Shown: piece after piece, positions 22,401-37,400 of the stretch
How the letters are laid out: each line of letters opens with the position of its first letter
Position numbering within the stretch: position 1 is the stretch's first letter
Source of the DNA: Anaspis maculata
Lineage: Eukaryota; Arthropoda; Insecta; Coleoptera; Scraptiidae
Assembly: GCA_949128115.1 (NCBI GenBank)
Contig: OX421961.1
Coordinates: forward strand, 125,119,050 to 125,183,049
DNA: 64,000 nt
Direction of reading: 5' to 3'
Position numbers and translations under genes: made by a program
Notes under the pieces: model-generated
What the model saw: only the letters and a program-made list of their open reading frames with translations
Told to the model about the DNA's origin: nothing
Databases searched by the model: none

Positions 22401-25400
22401 TTGAGGAGGTCGTCAGAATTACAAAGAAAAATAGGGCCGTAAATAGTTTCAAGTTACCGGCAAGGAAATGGTAACGTAAGTTTGAACGTGACCAGTAAGT
22501 TACCGAATTTTGATTTCCCGCTTCTTGCAACTGCGCGCTGATGATTATTAAATCACCGGTTTTGCGTGTTGGCGCGTGTTTAGTTCAACCAAACAACTTT
22601 TTCCGATGCGGTGGTCTTCCAGTGATTGCTGGAAATAATCAATTCTTCGGGGTGAAATTTGAAATGTGATCAACAACAAAATGTAAAGAACCTTCCCCGT
22701 GTTTTCTTGCCGAATACCAAAGGAACCCTACAGGTCCCACATCGTGAGTACGAGTACCTATTTTTAGGAAGAATTTAAAGCTCGCCATCATTACGCGCTC
22801 TTCATCACCAAATAGTTGAAATCAAAATTGGTTGAATCTGGATGTTGCCTTAAATTACCGGACAATTAAACTTACTTACCTCACCAATTTTTTAACGCCG
22901 GTAATTTTACAACCCTGAAGAAAAAATGTTTTGATAAAGGCTGTCTGATTTCTACATGATTCGAGTGGGCTGTGTTTCTGGTCGCCATCGGCCGATCGCG
23001 GCCTGAATCGTAGCCCACTAGAATCATGTAGAAATCAGACAGCCTATAATATGAAATTTTGATCAAATTTGCTCGGCAAGGGAAAATAAAACAGATTTTT
23101 TTAAAATCGCTCTATTTCGTCCATTTTAATGTCTTCTGAAATCTTCCTTAGATTATCGTTTATTGCAAATTTAAACAGGGTGACTCAGGAAAATGGAAAC
23201 ATTTGAAAAAAAAAAAAAATCGCTGGTACTTTTTCAGAAAAAAATTTCAAGGGGTGCGGTGTAGAGATTTTGGCTATTGCGGATCTGCTTGTGACATTAA
23301 TACTTTGAAAAATTTGGACTTACATCAAAATCTTGAAATCTTGCAAAATTGACCTTGTCATACGTGGAAATGCGACTAGAGGGGTGCAGAGATGTGTTAC
23401 CGTTATTTAGATACCAAAACCGCACGGGTCTCCTTTGAGTTCAACCATCTTGGGGGCGGCCAGACAGGGCCGACAGAAACTCATTCCGTGCGAGCCCCAA
23501 AACGAGAACAAGTTGCAAATTAAAGACTTTACACGTAAATCCTGCTGGTCATGACAGACCGCCGCGCCGGGGAGATCCTTGTTTTGCCATTAGTTCTTCA
23601 CGGCTTGGCCTGTCTTTTTGGCTGGAACAGGCGGAAGGGTTGATACTTCCATCGGGCACTTTTTTTGAAGCGAAGGATTTTGCATTCTTTAGTTCGAAGC
23701 ATCGAAAAATGGAACTCGCTTCAAGAGGTCAAAAATATTTTTATAGTGTCATGATTCATTTGTTCATTAACGAAAATCAAAAACAAGTCGTAAGATTACG
23801 TAATTTTCTACTGAAATGGAGAAAGCCGTCAGACATCACGTTCCGTAAAACTTTTCCGTCCATCTGTAGCAGAACTGCGCGAAAAGTGTTTCAAAAGTGG
23901 CCCGGATGACATCGTGTGCCGTCGTAAATTATTGTGCAAACATTTGTTAAAAACTATTTAGAATGAGAATAATTGAATATCATAAACAAATCCGCAATAG
24001 TCAAAATCGTTCCACTCCTTTAAATGAATTTTGCTGAAAAAGTGCCAGGGAAAAAATATGCAGATGTTCAACGTACAGGATGTTCACGCGAGACGGATAC
24101 CCCCCACTAACTTTTTTCAAATAACAACCCTCCACTTGTGATACGTTATTGGAAAGCCCTTGAAAACTGCTTTCCAGTGGTACCAATAATTCCATATTTT
24201 GTTTAAGTAGTTTTTGAAATATTTGGAAAAAACTGTCTAATGGGTTCACATTGATTTAAATGAATTCACTCCACAATCAATCAAATTTCAATTACTTCAA
24301 ACCAAAGAGAACGACCGAATGTTCACAACACGTGTTCAAAATGATTGCTGTTCTCGAACTCTTGTCAAACGTTTTCGAAGGTTTCTCTTGACAGCGCGTG
24401 ACATTCTTCGTAATTCCTACGCCGCAGTTCTTCAATCGACTCCGGCTGAGTTTTCAAAATAACAAATTTCAAGTGGTCCCACAGAAAGAAGTCTGGAGGA
24501 ATCAAGTCCGGTGATCTGGGAGGCCCTTTAATGGGTCCTCTTCTGCCAATCCACCGATTTTTACAATGATCAACTAACCATTGACTAACTGGACATGAAG
24601 TCGTATGATTAAAAGAGGCATTGGCTTCTACTTCACCTTTTATCAGGAGTTACTAAGCAAATTTCACTCAGCAACTCCTAGTAAAAGGTGAAGTAGAAGC
24701 AAATACTTCTTTTAATCATACGACCCCTAGTGAGGTGAAGCTCCATCTTGTTGGAAATGAAGTAAGTCCTCGGTCAAATTAGGGTTTTCATCTAGGTCCA
24801 TCTGATCTTCTAATTCCTGAACTATTAGGGGCTCGATGGCGATTGTCAACATTTCTGCATAAAGCGCACCGTTCAAATTTCCGTCTATGAATATGGGGCC
24901 GAGTTTTTCGGGGTACTGGGTATGTTCTTCCCAGAAAACGTGAGGATTATCAGTTTCGTTTGTTCATATGACCATTCAAGTAAATAGTACATTCGTCACT
25001 GAAACAAATGTTTTTCACGAGTTTGGGTCTTGCTGTGATTCGTTGCATCATAGCTTTACAAAACTCAATCCGCCTATGAGGATCATCATCTCAAAGTTCC
25101 TAATAGTTCAGGAATTAGAAAATCAGATGGACCTAGATAAAAACCCTAATTTGACCGAGGACTTACTTCATTTATTTCCAACAAGATGGAGCTTCACCTC
25201 ACTATCCTCCGGTTCCACCAAAATTTACGAGTAGATTAAATCTATCACGCTGATAGTTGCTATGCACCAGCCAATAGAATGGCCAATTGCTTAGTCAATA
25301 TGAGAGTGATGAAGTTATCGCGTTGATAAAAGTTTGGTGGAACCGGAGATTTGTCTAGTTAGTCAATGGTTAGATGATCATTATACAGATCGGTCGATTG

Positions 25401-28400
25401 TCACAAGTGGACCCATTGAATGGTCTCCCACATCACCAGACTTGACTCCTCCAGATTTCTTTCTGTGGGATCACTTCAAGTCTGTTGTTTTTAAAACTCA
25501 GCCGGAGTCGATTGAAGAACTGGGGCGTAGAATTACCGAAGAATGTCGCGCGCTTTCAAGAGAAACCTCCGAAAACGTTCGATAAGAGTTCACTTCCTTC
25601 ACTATTATGGTTCCCCCTCCATTCTGTCGAAACGGTTTTGGGTGATTTTCGATATCCAGACTTTTGGCTTTTGCTCCAGACTTACAGGTAATAGTAAGTT
25701 TTTAGTTTGACAACCCTGTATGTATGTATGTATGTAATCAGCTTGAAAACTGCATAGACTGAAAATATAAAGGGTGCCGCAAAAATTGAATTTTTTATCT
25801 CTTATTTTACACCCTGTATTTTACGAGATATAGAAAATTATGAACACATTAGAAAAATAAAGGAAAAATTATCAAGGAATAGTTTTTGATCTTCCAAAAT
25901 ATATCATAAGTAGAGAAATCGTTTATTTGATGGGTCCAATCTCGCGTGAACACCCGTAATACCCGCATCTTATGATAAAATTACAATTTTCAAAATGATC
26001 CAATCACTTCAATTCTGGTTTAATAATCCATTATCATGCAGGTTTATTTACTTTCTTTTAAATTAATTTTACTGCGATGACAGTTGCATGAACTGAGGCT
26101 GGAAAAATTGGCGTTTTTTCTCAGAATTGATAATTTCATGGAACAAAGCATTTATTTACCTATTTGCATTATCCTTTTATTTTTCCGCCGTCTTATCCAA
26201 AGCATACTTTAAAAATAGGTTTATAAACACTTATTGACTGATAATGATTATTGAACAGCAGATAGAAGTGTGTAATTAGTATTTGAATAATTCGTCTGTG
26301 GACGATAAACGTTCCGGAATTTCACGTTTCATTTCTACAAGCTTAGCATTAGTTGACCTTTTTATACTGAAAATTTGAAGTTCCAATGAACTGATTATAT
26401 TTTGACTTTTCCTTTCAAAAAAATCTCAGTTTTCTGTGCCGAAAATCTTCTACTACGCCTCTACCTCAATTTACTCGGTACTTTAGATTTGAAACACTTT
26501 TAAATGTATTTATCAATACTGTGACGTAGTTGAAAGGAAAGTGGTGGGATTTGGCGGGAAATTTTTGCGGGCAGGCGACGCCCGGCATTTATGCTTCTGC
26601 ACTTTATTTATCTGCAAACTTGTTGTATTCCAGCCGATTATCAAAGAAAACTCGTGGACCGGGACAATTCGAATTCAACGCACGAGGCCGGCACGAGCAT
26701 CTGTGAGTCTCCACGGGATGCGGTAAGTCTTTCTCGACAACTCTCTTGCGAAATTTTCATCTAAATTTCCACGGCCAGATTCCGGTGACCCCTCACCCGA
26801 GGAAATTCCTCGGCCCCAAGGACACCTCCGGCGACGCGGCGACTCCTTTTGCCACCGCGACGGAGAACACGTCCAAGCTGAAGATGCTGCTGAACGGCCG
26901 TTCGGCCGGACCCAGCGAAGAGCTGCTGGAAATGTTCAAATCTTGTTCGAAAGATCCGACGGAAAAAGTCGAAAGCATCGTGGCCGAACTGGGCGACAGA
27001 TTCGTCAAGGCGTACGCGCCGGAACCGACGGATTCGATACTGAAACGACTGGAAACGGCCAAGACGCTGTTCTACAAGCTGGTCGAGAGCATACTGCGAA
27101 ACGAAAAGGCGATGCGTTCCGACGATATTTCATTCATCGTGGACAAAGACGTTTTCTACAAGTGCACGTTCGCGTGCTCTTTGGAAATCGTCATTTACGC
27201 CTACGGCAGTTCGAAAGTGTTCCCGTGGATTTTGAAGGCGCTCGACTTTCAGGCGTACGATTTCGTGAAGATCATCGAACTGATCATACGACTGCAGGAT
27301 CAGTTTTCGCGGGACATCGTCAAGCATCTGAACGTGATCGAAGCCATAATGATCTCGTCGATCGTGTGGAAATCTGACAGTGCGCTGTGGACGGCCATCG
27401 AGAATTCCGGACAGGAAATTCCGAAATTCGAGGAGACCGCGCTGCCTGGTCACTTGCAGAGCGAATTGAAGAGGAGCCCGGATACAAGTGAGTTCATCTT
27501 GTTTCATTTTCCTGGCAGTATTTTGTTGCTTTGGAAAGCTAATAGGCGTTTCAATTTAAGATCGCAGCGCCGTTATCGGCTACATTTTAAATTGGTGAGA
27601 TACTGTTACGGATTTCTCGTCGGGATTCGTTTATAATTGAGACGATCGTTCAAAACACACTGTCTATTTCTGCGTACTACTATAAATACACGTCAATTAT
27701 TATTCGCGCTTGGTTATATCGCCAATTACTACTCGCTATTCCATCCGCTCGTTGTCGCTTTGGATTTGAAACTGGTCTGTCAGCCGATCCATCGGTGCTT
27801 ATACAGGGTGATTCAAAAATGGCGCATTTTCTTTCGGGCACGTTATAGTGGACGTTAACGGAGCATGGAAAAAATAATAAAAAAAATTAATCGGCTTTGA
27901 TTTGCGAGTTATTAACAAATACAAATCTGTTCAATCTGGCAGCATCGCATTAGTACCTACCTGGCACTTTCAGATCAAAGAGGTACATAACAATAGCATA
28001 AATATATTGTTACCCTGGAAACTCCGTAGAACCTGCCATACCATACCAAGCATACTTGCCGAATATATTTTCACGGCACCTTTGAGGTGGAAGACGAATT
28101 TTAAAATTTAAAAATACGGCACAAATCTCAATTGCAAGAGAAATTTTTATTAGGGAACTACTAACGGCATGTTATTCTTCGCGACTAACAATGCCTTGCT
28201 TCAAAATCATGCAAAATGAAGAAGTTGAATTCTCAACTTCACCTCTTTATAACTCAAAAGAGAAACGAGCCAATTTTTTTTCACTATTTTTTCCGTGCTC
28301 CGCCAACTTCTCCCATAACGTATACGGGAGGAAATGCGCCATTTTTGAATCACCCTGTATATCGTGTGATCAAATGAATTCTTATTTTAGGTGGGCTGTG

Positions 28401-31400
28401 GCCTAGCCGAACGCAGCTTCGCACCCCTGAATTTGACCAGACCACAGCCTACCTAAAATAAGAATTAATTTGATCACACGATACCTTCAACTGTTATTCT
28501 GGAAGTTTTTACCGATTCTGTGGCGAATTTCACATTGACCGCGGCATATGGCTTCGAGGCGACTCTCGAACAATCCAACACCTTTCGTGTGCATTGCCTT
28601 CGTCTTCTATAGCGGCGCCTCCGCCAATTAGGCAGATGTATCGATCCCGCCCGTTTATATCTCCATGTAAATCAAATGGTCCAAACCATCGCGTATATTC
28701 TCAAATGCACTAGAGCTTCGCAACTCGTAACACTGCGATCGAACGGTCTAGAAGGATCGCGTGTGCTCTCGAATGCACGAGAGAATCGCCACTAGTAACA
28801 ATACATACGATTGACAGATTGATGAGGCGCTACCTCAGTCCGGGGGTTAGTGACCAAATTTAATATAATTGTTCGTTTTGTGATGGACATGAAATTTGGT
28901 GTGAGTGGCCTTCGTGGTCCTCTGCTCAAATATTGACATGGTGCCACGCCGAATTTTTCGGGAACAATCTGCATCTGCAGCAACCAATATGGTTGACATT
29001 ATTATTGGATGGATAGTTTGAACTGTTTTTGAACTTCATTTCATATAAATAAACATGTAACCTAGCGCGAAGCGCCGCAAAAATTATTTTTGCCGCCGCT
29101 CATCGCCGTGAAAATTGCACCGGCTTCTTAGGTCCCCAAAATGCCTTAGTTGTCTATAAAATTAGTGATTAGATTTAAAATTGTTGTAAACTGACTGGCT
29201 AATTAACTGATTTCACATTTCCGCTCGTTGCAGAACCACAGTCTCCAGGACCCTCAGCAACTGAACGGTTTCAGTCTCCAATCAATTCTTCTAGTGTGGT
29301 GAACCGCCAGTTGTTCCCGAACGTTCAGTCAGGCCAGTCGCTTCTAAGTGAGTTTGCTTCATGTTTGTTGGATTATAATCGATTATTGACCTCTTTGTTT
29401 TTTTTTTTCAGTGATTAACTATCAAGGAATGAAAGTGATACCTCTTGTAAATAATGAAACGAAACAGTCGCTGTTGCAGTCTGCTCAATTGCAGACGACA
29501 CAACAGCCGACGACACAACAGCAGGCAACACCCAAGGGCGAAAGTGTCACGCCTGGCAGGCCCAAACGAACCGGGAGTTTGGCCATTATTTTTAGAAAGG
29601 TAAGTTTGTTATCTTGATACGTTATACTTATAGCGTGAACAAATTGCTGGCCGGCCAAAAATGTGCTGAACTAACCCTGAAGGGGTTTGGCTATAACATA
29701 TCAAAAGTCCCTTAGAATCCCATGTGAGCTTGTCTTATTTTTCAAAGCTTTTTCCACCGACTATTGACGTGTCCTAAGTATAAAATACAGTCTGTGTTCA
29801 TCTTACAAATGTACCGTTGTGATTCAGCTACATGAGCGCTCACTTCCTAAATGGAAGATGAAGTGTTCGAATTCCTCCTCGAGCTCCTTTTTGTGAAGCT
29901 GACATTTTTCTCTTTCTGAAAATCTCTTCTAAAACACTTTTTCGTGGTGTTTTTTACTTATGAATCTCCCAGATGTGCTCACAGATTTCCACAAACTCGG
30001 GTATCTCGTCGCGGGCTGGAATTTTCATGTCATTTCAGAGTTTGTACATTTCCCATGATTATTTTCTCAATTGTGTCATGACGCCTGATGTCAAACATAT
30101 TTTCACCAAACGTTCCATATCTCAGGTGATATCCATGTACCAAGTTTCATGAAAATCTGTAAAATAATTTCGAAGATTTGTATAAAACAGAATATTTTAT
30201 TTAATAATAATGTGGTACACCTGACTGAGATTTCGGAGCCAAAAGGTTATTTTAGCGTCTGGCAACCATAAGACACACATGTCCACAAAGTTGTATTGCA
30301 ATTGATATGGTACCACGAAAAAAAAAAAGAGGGACAACCCTTTTTTAGCCTGTTTTTGGCTAAAAATGCTTGTTTTTTTTTCTAGTTGCATTCCTGGTTT
30401 CTAGCAGATCTTCACCAAGTCCTCTTGTTGCTAACAAAATTTTGTTGAAATCCGTTTGTTACTTCTCGAGTTATTGAACATCTAAATTTTGGCTTTGACA
30501 GCTTGTAACTTCTGGCAAATGACAGATACGTCAGAACTCTTACATTTCCTGAAAAGAGTTTTGAAGGGATTGAAAATGAGCTTTCCTACGTCAAAACCGT
30601 TCCATCAAAATCTTCTGTCACTCTCTGACAGTGACATTTCCGTTTGACAGATCACGGTCAAAAGCTTATTGTCACCTTTCTAGCATAGACCCTGCTTGCA
30701 TACCAAATTTGGTCTTGTTCGCTTGAACGGTTTAGAAATAAATCAACCAATCAAACAAAAGAACCTGGCGCAGTCCGACCTATACAGATTTTTGTATTGT
30801 TTTGACTGATCTCGACGTTCTAGCGTACGGAAACTCCAAAAAGCAAATGAATTTTTCCCGCGATTACCACACAATACCTCTTACTTTTCGAATTCCATCG
30901 ATAAGAGGTAAAAAATTGCGACTCAAGATGGAAGTCGAACCTGTGATCTGCCGTTTTAGGATTAGAGCGATCTTTGAGCTCAACCACTGACTGAGGTGAA
31001 TCAGTTTTCAAGATTTTTTTCAATAAAAAATAGAAATTTGACTTCATCAAAAAGTTCTTGACATTCTCGAAAAAAATCGCAAAAATTTTGAAAAATTTGA
31101 AGTCATTTTTACTCGACTCGTTTCCGTCAAGTTGAAATTTTTGTTATCTTTGAAAAAATAAGCCAGTTTCTCACATGCGGTAAGTTGTTGCGTTGGGCTT
31201 TCAGGGCTTTCAACTTCAGAAGGTGATGGATAAATAAAAAATAAGTAACTTTCTCGAAAAAAAATAAATAAAAAAATAGGTTGCGTGGTAAAATATAGGT
31301 GAGGGGTACACTACGCATAACGGTCACACGCAAATCCAAACAAAAAAATTGGCAAACCACTCAGAACGTTGTGTATAATGATATTCTAAAATAGAATTTC

Positions 31401-34400
31401 CGGATTATCCAGAAATTTTTGCAAAAAAAAAAATGAAGAAGGAACAACGCGTACAACACCAGGTGAAGTTCCCTATTAACATCGTTGTTGTATTGTTGGT
31501 TGCCTACATCACTACTTCATAGTCGGTGTAGCGCGTACCTACTTTTATTTGAAGATGAAGTGATGTAGGCAACCAACAATACAACAATGATGTTGATAGG
31601 AACTTTACCTGTTCTTTCAACGCGTTGTTCCTTTTTCATTTTTTTGCAAAAATTTATGGATAATCTGCAAATTTTATTTTAGAATATCATTATACACAAC
31701 TCTGAGTGGTTTGGATTTGCGTGTGGCCGTTATCTGTACTGTACCCTAGGTGAGTAATGTCAAAAACAAACGAATCCCTACAGCGGTACCTTGGCACCCC
31801 ATCATGCGCTGGCGCGAGCGTCTTATGTCAATTTAACGTCGAAAAGAATGCGCATTGTGGTGTTGCCACGCCAGGCGTACTTGCAACGTTGTCAGAGCGG
31901 GTGCCAAAGTGACATTTTGCTCCCGCGACCTGTAAATGTTTCAGAAAATGCACAATAACGGAGATACAGGTCTTCAAAGTTGAATTTGATGAATCCATTT
32001 TTTGCAGCAATTCTTGAACCGCTGAACTGATTTCGCTCAAATTTGGCACACATGTTATCCTCTTGTGGGCCATGGTTTAAAAATAATGGTTCCTCCCAGT
32101 AAAAGTGGGGGTGCCTCCCTTTTTACGCCCCTATTTTCTACGCCACTGTAAGATTTTCAAAATTAAGCAAAATTGAGTTCCTTGCTCACTTTGAAGGAAA
32201 AAGTTATGACGCTGCGTGAGAGCACGCTGGACACAAAATTGTGGGAGGTATCCTAAGAGTAGGTACCTCCCAAGTGCTCCGATAAAAATGCTCAGCGACA
32301 AAAACACAACTTAAACACGGATGCAAGGAGGAATGAAACACAACTGGATTGAAATTTGAGGGGAAAATGTATATTGAAGCCAAAGTTAATTGTATGGATG
32401 AAGGGCAACGGGAATAGCGTCACCTGCGACGTGGCACCGGCGAGATCCAGGCACTCTGGGAAGTCGGCTCGCTGTGATGAATGTCACGCTCGACACAGAA
32501 TCGCCGCCGCAGGCTTCTGCATGGGCCCGGCGACACTCAGCAGACCAGAACAGGCAGTAGACGTCGTGGATGCTCTTTTTTGATGTGTCGTGGATGCTTT
32601 TCGGGATCTTGCCAGCTGATGCCGACTTTTTCGCTCCGCTTGACGGACGGACGCCTTCTTTCTGTCAACTCTCTGCGTCAATTGTTTTTTCCACAGCGCT
32701 GTGACTGTGATAAACATCACCCAACTTTCCCGCACCGCGCACAACCGAACGTGCAGGGACGCAACATTCTCCCCACCAAAATACCCTATAGGTATTTTCA
32801 AATTGAACAAGACGGCTCAACAACATGTTATTTTACCTCTATTCAAACCAGTAAACATTTGTTGAAGGAAAATATTTTGCTTTTTTTTTTATTACAAAGT
32901 GCGCAATGCGACTTGTAAAGAAGGATGAAATGACTAATCTTTGGGTAAAGGGCACAGCTTCACCAGAGGACGCCTCATGACGTCTGTCTGGGTTCGAACA
33001 TCCGCTACACGGTTGATACCGTCTTTACCCGGGTAAAGCGTCACAATTCGTCCAATTCTCCATTTGAGAGGGGGGGCACTCTCGTCTTTTATCAGAACCA
33101 ACGTTCCCACGTCAGAGGCCTCGAGGTGATTTGATTTGTGCCATTTACTGCGCTGGTACAGGGTGTGTAGGTACTCATCCCGCCAACGTGACCAGAAGCG
33201 CTGGTGCATTTCTTGAATCAGCTGCCATCTGGATAGCTTTCCACGGTTGAGGTGAGAAAGGTCGGGATCAGGGGGCGCAGACAAGGATTCAAGGGTCAAA
33301 AAATGGCCTGGAGTCAATGACGACATATCGTTGGGATCAGTGCTCAAAGGGCAAAGTGGCCGTGAGTTCAACAAGGACTCAATCTGAGCGACTAATGTAG
33401 TTAGTTCCTCGTAAGTCAACGTTTGCTCACCAACGACACGATAGAGATGGGTTTTAACTGATTTGACGCCACTTTCCCACAGCCCGCCAAAATGGGGCGT
33501 GGCAGGAGGATTGAAGCGCCAAGTTATGGCTTCACTCTCGGCTGCGAGCTGAACGTATGAATTGAGCTGTTTGTTAGCGCCGACGAAATTCGCTCCACAA
33601 TCGCTGAATATAGTTGAACACCTACCCCGCCGGGCAATGAACCTGCGAAGTGCGGCAAGGAAAGTATCAGACGAAAGGTCGGACGCGACTTCAACGTGAA
33701 GCGCTTTGGTGGCAAAGCAGACAAAAAGACACAAGTACGCCTTTGTGGTTCGAACACCACGACCTCGAGACATAGCAACCGTGAAAGGCCCGGCGTAGTC
33801 CACGCCGACGCAACTAAATGGCTTAAGCTGCGAAATGCGCAAAGAGGGCAAGTTTCCCATAGACGGAGCCAACGCAAGAGGACGAGTTCGGAAACACCGG
33901 TAGCACTTTGACAAGTAATGACGTACCGCTCGTCGAGCAGACATGATCCAAAAGTTTTGTTGAATGAGGAAACAAGTATTATTGAGACCCGGATGGGAAT
34001 GACGATAATGAATCTGGCGCACAACAAGCTCTGTAAGCGCATGTCGCTGAGGGAGCAAAGCAGGGTGCCTCGATTCGAACGGTAGTTCAGGGCAATGTTT
34101 TAGGTGACCCCCCACGCGCAAAACACCATCACGGTCCAAAAAAGGAGTTAACTTTCGAAAAGGTTTGGCCAACGGTAGACCCTTGCTTATATTCGTCATT
34201 TCGACAGAAAATACTGCTAGCTGGACCTGTTTAACAACGCAAATCATGGCCGAGTGAAGTTCCACGTCAGACAAGGGCCCGACCATCAGTATCTTCTTCT
34301 TCGATTGGATATAGCGGGCAAAACGGAAGCAATGGGCGATAATACCCTGAATTTTCCGCAATGAAGAAAAACGGCTCAACAAATCAACGACATTTATCCC

Positions 34401-37400
34401 GCGAGGTGTAGAAGTCCGCGCGACCAAGACGACCTTGCGTTCTTCACACAAGGTATCTGTACAGGGCGGCAATGGCACATGATTAGGCCAAGAATCTGCT
34501 GGAGCCAACAAGAACGTTGGTCCACACCACCACTGAGAACACGTCGAAAGATCCCCTGGATAAAGTCCGCGAGACGCGGGGTCTGCAGAGTTGTCAGCAG
34601 AGCCGACATGTCTCCAGCACTGGGGAGGGACCCGTTGTTGGATATGCTCCACCCGATGAGCCACGAAAGTCTTCCAACAGTGCGAGGGAGATCGCAACCA
34701 ACTGAGGACAATGGTGGAGTCCGTCCACGCAAAAATTCCCTCAAAACGAATGACGTCAGAAAGAGCGTCAACAACAAAGGTAACAAGTTTGGATAAAAGT
34801 ACCGCTGCACACAATTCGAGACGAGGGATGGTCAGTAATTTAACCGGAGCTACTTTCGATTTGGCGATCAAGAACCGAACGGTGGTAACACCATCCTGAA
34901 GATAGCGAGCGTATAAAACGCACGCGTACCCAGACTCCGATGCGTCACAGAATGCATGTAACTGACACTTGTCTACGGGCGACGAGAATGATAGACGAGG
35001 AATTTGCAACTGCGAAAGTTGCGTAAGTTCAGACTGGAAACGTGTCCATTGCTGACATATGACATCTGGCGGGGTGTCGTCCCAATCAAGTCCAAGTTTC
35101 CATAAACGCTGGATGATACACTTGGCAAAAAATGACACGGGACATATGAACCCGAGAGGATCGTAAATGCGAGCCACCTTAGGCAAAATGGCGCTGGATG
35201 CATCTGAGGGCTGAACAGTGAACGAGAAGGCGTCATTGTTCGCTTGCCGCTGGAGGCCGAGAATTTTGACCGTATTGTCAGCAACATCACTGAAAGTGGA
35301 CGGCTTTGTACGACAATGATCAGGAGGTATGTTTTGCAACACAGCTGGGTGATTGCTGGCCCATTTGCGCAGTTCAAAACAACCTGATTGAAGTAGGTTG
35401 ATGATCTGAGTTAGTAACTCACGGGCCGATTCCACGGAGTCCGCACCGCAAAGTAAATCGTCTACATACAAACTGCGACGAATTGCCTGCGCAGCCAAAG
35501 GGAACTCTGAGGCGCCTTGTTCAGCCAAATGAAGCAAGGTGCGGATAGCGAGGAACGGTGACGAAGAAACACCATATGTAACGGTGTTTAGTTGGTAAGT
35601 TTCGATGGGTCCGTCAGAAGAAAAACGGAAACGAATGAGTTGGTACTTTCGGTGTTCAGGCAAGATAAGAATTTGCCGATACATTTGGCGAATGTCACAA
35701 GTAAACACGACGGGTTGACAACGGAACCGAAGTAGCAAGGCTACTATATCATGTTGCAGCTTAGCACCGACGAGAAGAGTCTCGTTGAGAGACAGACCAT
35801 TCGCCGCTTGCGCCGAAGCATCAAACACAACACGAATTTTTTGTTTATCGTTTTCGATTTTGACGACAGGATGATGGGGGAGATAATAGCTCTCCGAATT
35901 ATGAGGTTCCTCGTCCAACAACGTCATGTGACCTGAGTCAACATAATCGCGCATAAATTCCATATATAACTCACGGAGTGTATCCTGATTACCTAACCGC
36001 CGTTCAGTGGCTAACCAACGACGATCAGCTATGGGTTTGGAATTCTTAAACGTTGGTGAGGACACTTTGAATGGCAAAGCGACTCCAAAGCGACCGGAAG
36101 GACAGCGATAAACGGTGTCACGGAAAACGGCCTCTGCCTCTTGATCTTCAAGAGACATACGAGAACTCGACAGGGAATTAGGAATTTCTTCTATTTCCCA
36201 AAAACGTTGGAGAGCATCGTCCACGCCGGCCGACATACAGGCAAGAAATGACTGGCGAGACTTTGCGGGCGACTGAAAAGGACCCAGCAAAGCCCAACCG
36301 AAGATCGTGTTAATGGCAATCGGATTCCCACATCCAGTGGAGATAATACCATTTTGAATGATAGCGGGATAAACATCCGCGCCCAAAAGCATATGAATCG
36401 GTCCCGGCGTGTGCCAGCTTGGGTCAGCAAGATTTTGCAGACGAGCGTCTTGCAACCGCAGCGGATTCAAACGAGTGTCCGGCAAATCGCCACAAATGTT
36501 GCGCAATACAACAAAGTCAACTGCCGGAAGAGGCGGAGAATTCACAGCTTTGATTGAGCAAGACATTGTACCACATGTGGATTTGGAGGGAGTGAGACCT
36601 AAACCAAACACAGGTACTGAAACGACCCCAGCTATCGTCTTGTACCCCCGAATGGGTAGGCAACCCATTATACTGGCATTTAATTCAACTTATTTGAATT
36701 AAATCATTCTTCCCGCTTTTGGAACCGCTTGGCCGATGATCATCTAGTATCAGGACGACATCCCGTTGTGCCTCTCTTCTTGTTGTTCGATTATAGAGTT
36801 CTCGAGATTGTTGAGACAGGTCTGACTACGAGTTTGAACGCAATAAGACACAATATAAAATTTTAACGTAACATCAATCTATTGACTTCTATGTACAATT
36901 CAAAATGTTTAAATAATGGCTCGCTCCTATACCTAGTCCTACCTTCACATCGCAGGCTAAATTATCTAAAAGATCTCACCTATTACCGAAGAGGTAACTT
37001 TCCCCTAATTATTTCAGACGTCCCAACACCCCAACCCTCCGACGAACACCTGACTCTACACCTTGACCGACATTTAATTCTGGCTGGCTTTCGCGGCTCA
37101 AAGTTCTTTTTGTGGCCAAATCAGATCCAACATTTATGTTAGTGTTAGAGGTTATGTTAGGGTTAGGCCCGGCTTCAAGGCACTGCAAAGAGAAGAGTGA
37201 CTTCGACCACGAATGCAATCTAAGATTTGTGGGCCGGTGTGTGCGGTGGCCCCCTTTTTGTGGAGCCTCTTTTCAAAGGCTAACGCTCTTTTTGGGCTAT
37301 GGTTCTCTTTTGCCCGTTTGGAAGGGATTGGATATGGCTGGCCTTTGTGGGGGCTTTGAACCTGTTTTCGCCGTGAATTGCCCCCAACGCTCAGAAAGAT

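Larger units (their letters stand above)
24074..25958. mobile_element. Tc1/mariner-like transposon with decayed, inverted transposase pieces
   Basis: The ends are inverted: TACAGGATGTTCACGCGAGA at the left and TCTCGCGTGAACACCCGTA at the right, with TA at both tips. Inside are a minus-strand transposase C-terminus (about 24300-24970) and a plus-strand one (about 25100-25585) facing each other. The element is therefore dead and partly palindromic. A 124-bp hairpin (24600-24723) and a ~150-bp hairpin (25203-25350) have been inserted into it. Confidence 0.8.
27488..29233. other. Rbf intron 6 (1.75 kb)
   Basis: It holds the fold-back element at 27802-28359 and a hairpin at 28360-28483. It also has fragments of a dispersed repeat (about 27630-27790 and 28590-28700, related to 47920-48090; shared words ATAATTGAGACGATC or ATAACTGAGACGATC, GGCGCNTCCNCCAATT and ATCTCCA(T/G)GTAAAT). 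No gene is present. Confidence 0.6.

Noticed and set aside
32484..32918. Open frames in and beside the LTRs
   Set aside because: They lie in non-coding LTR sequence, occur in both LTR copies and resemble no retroelement protein.
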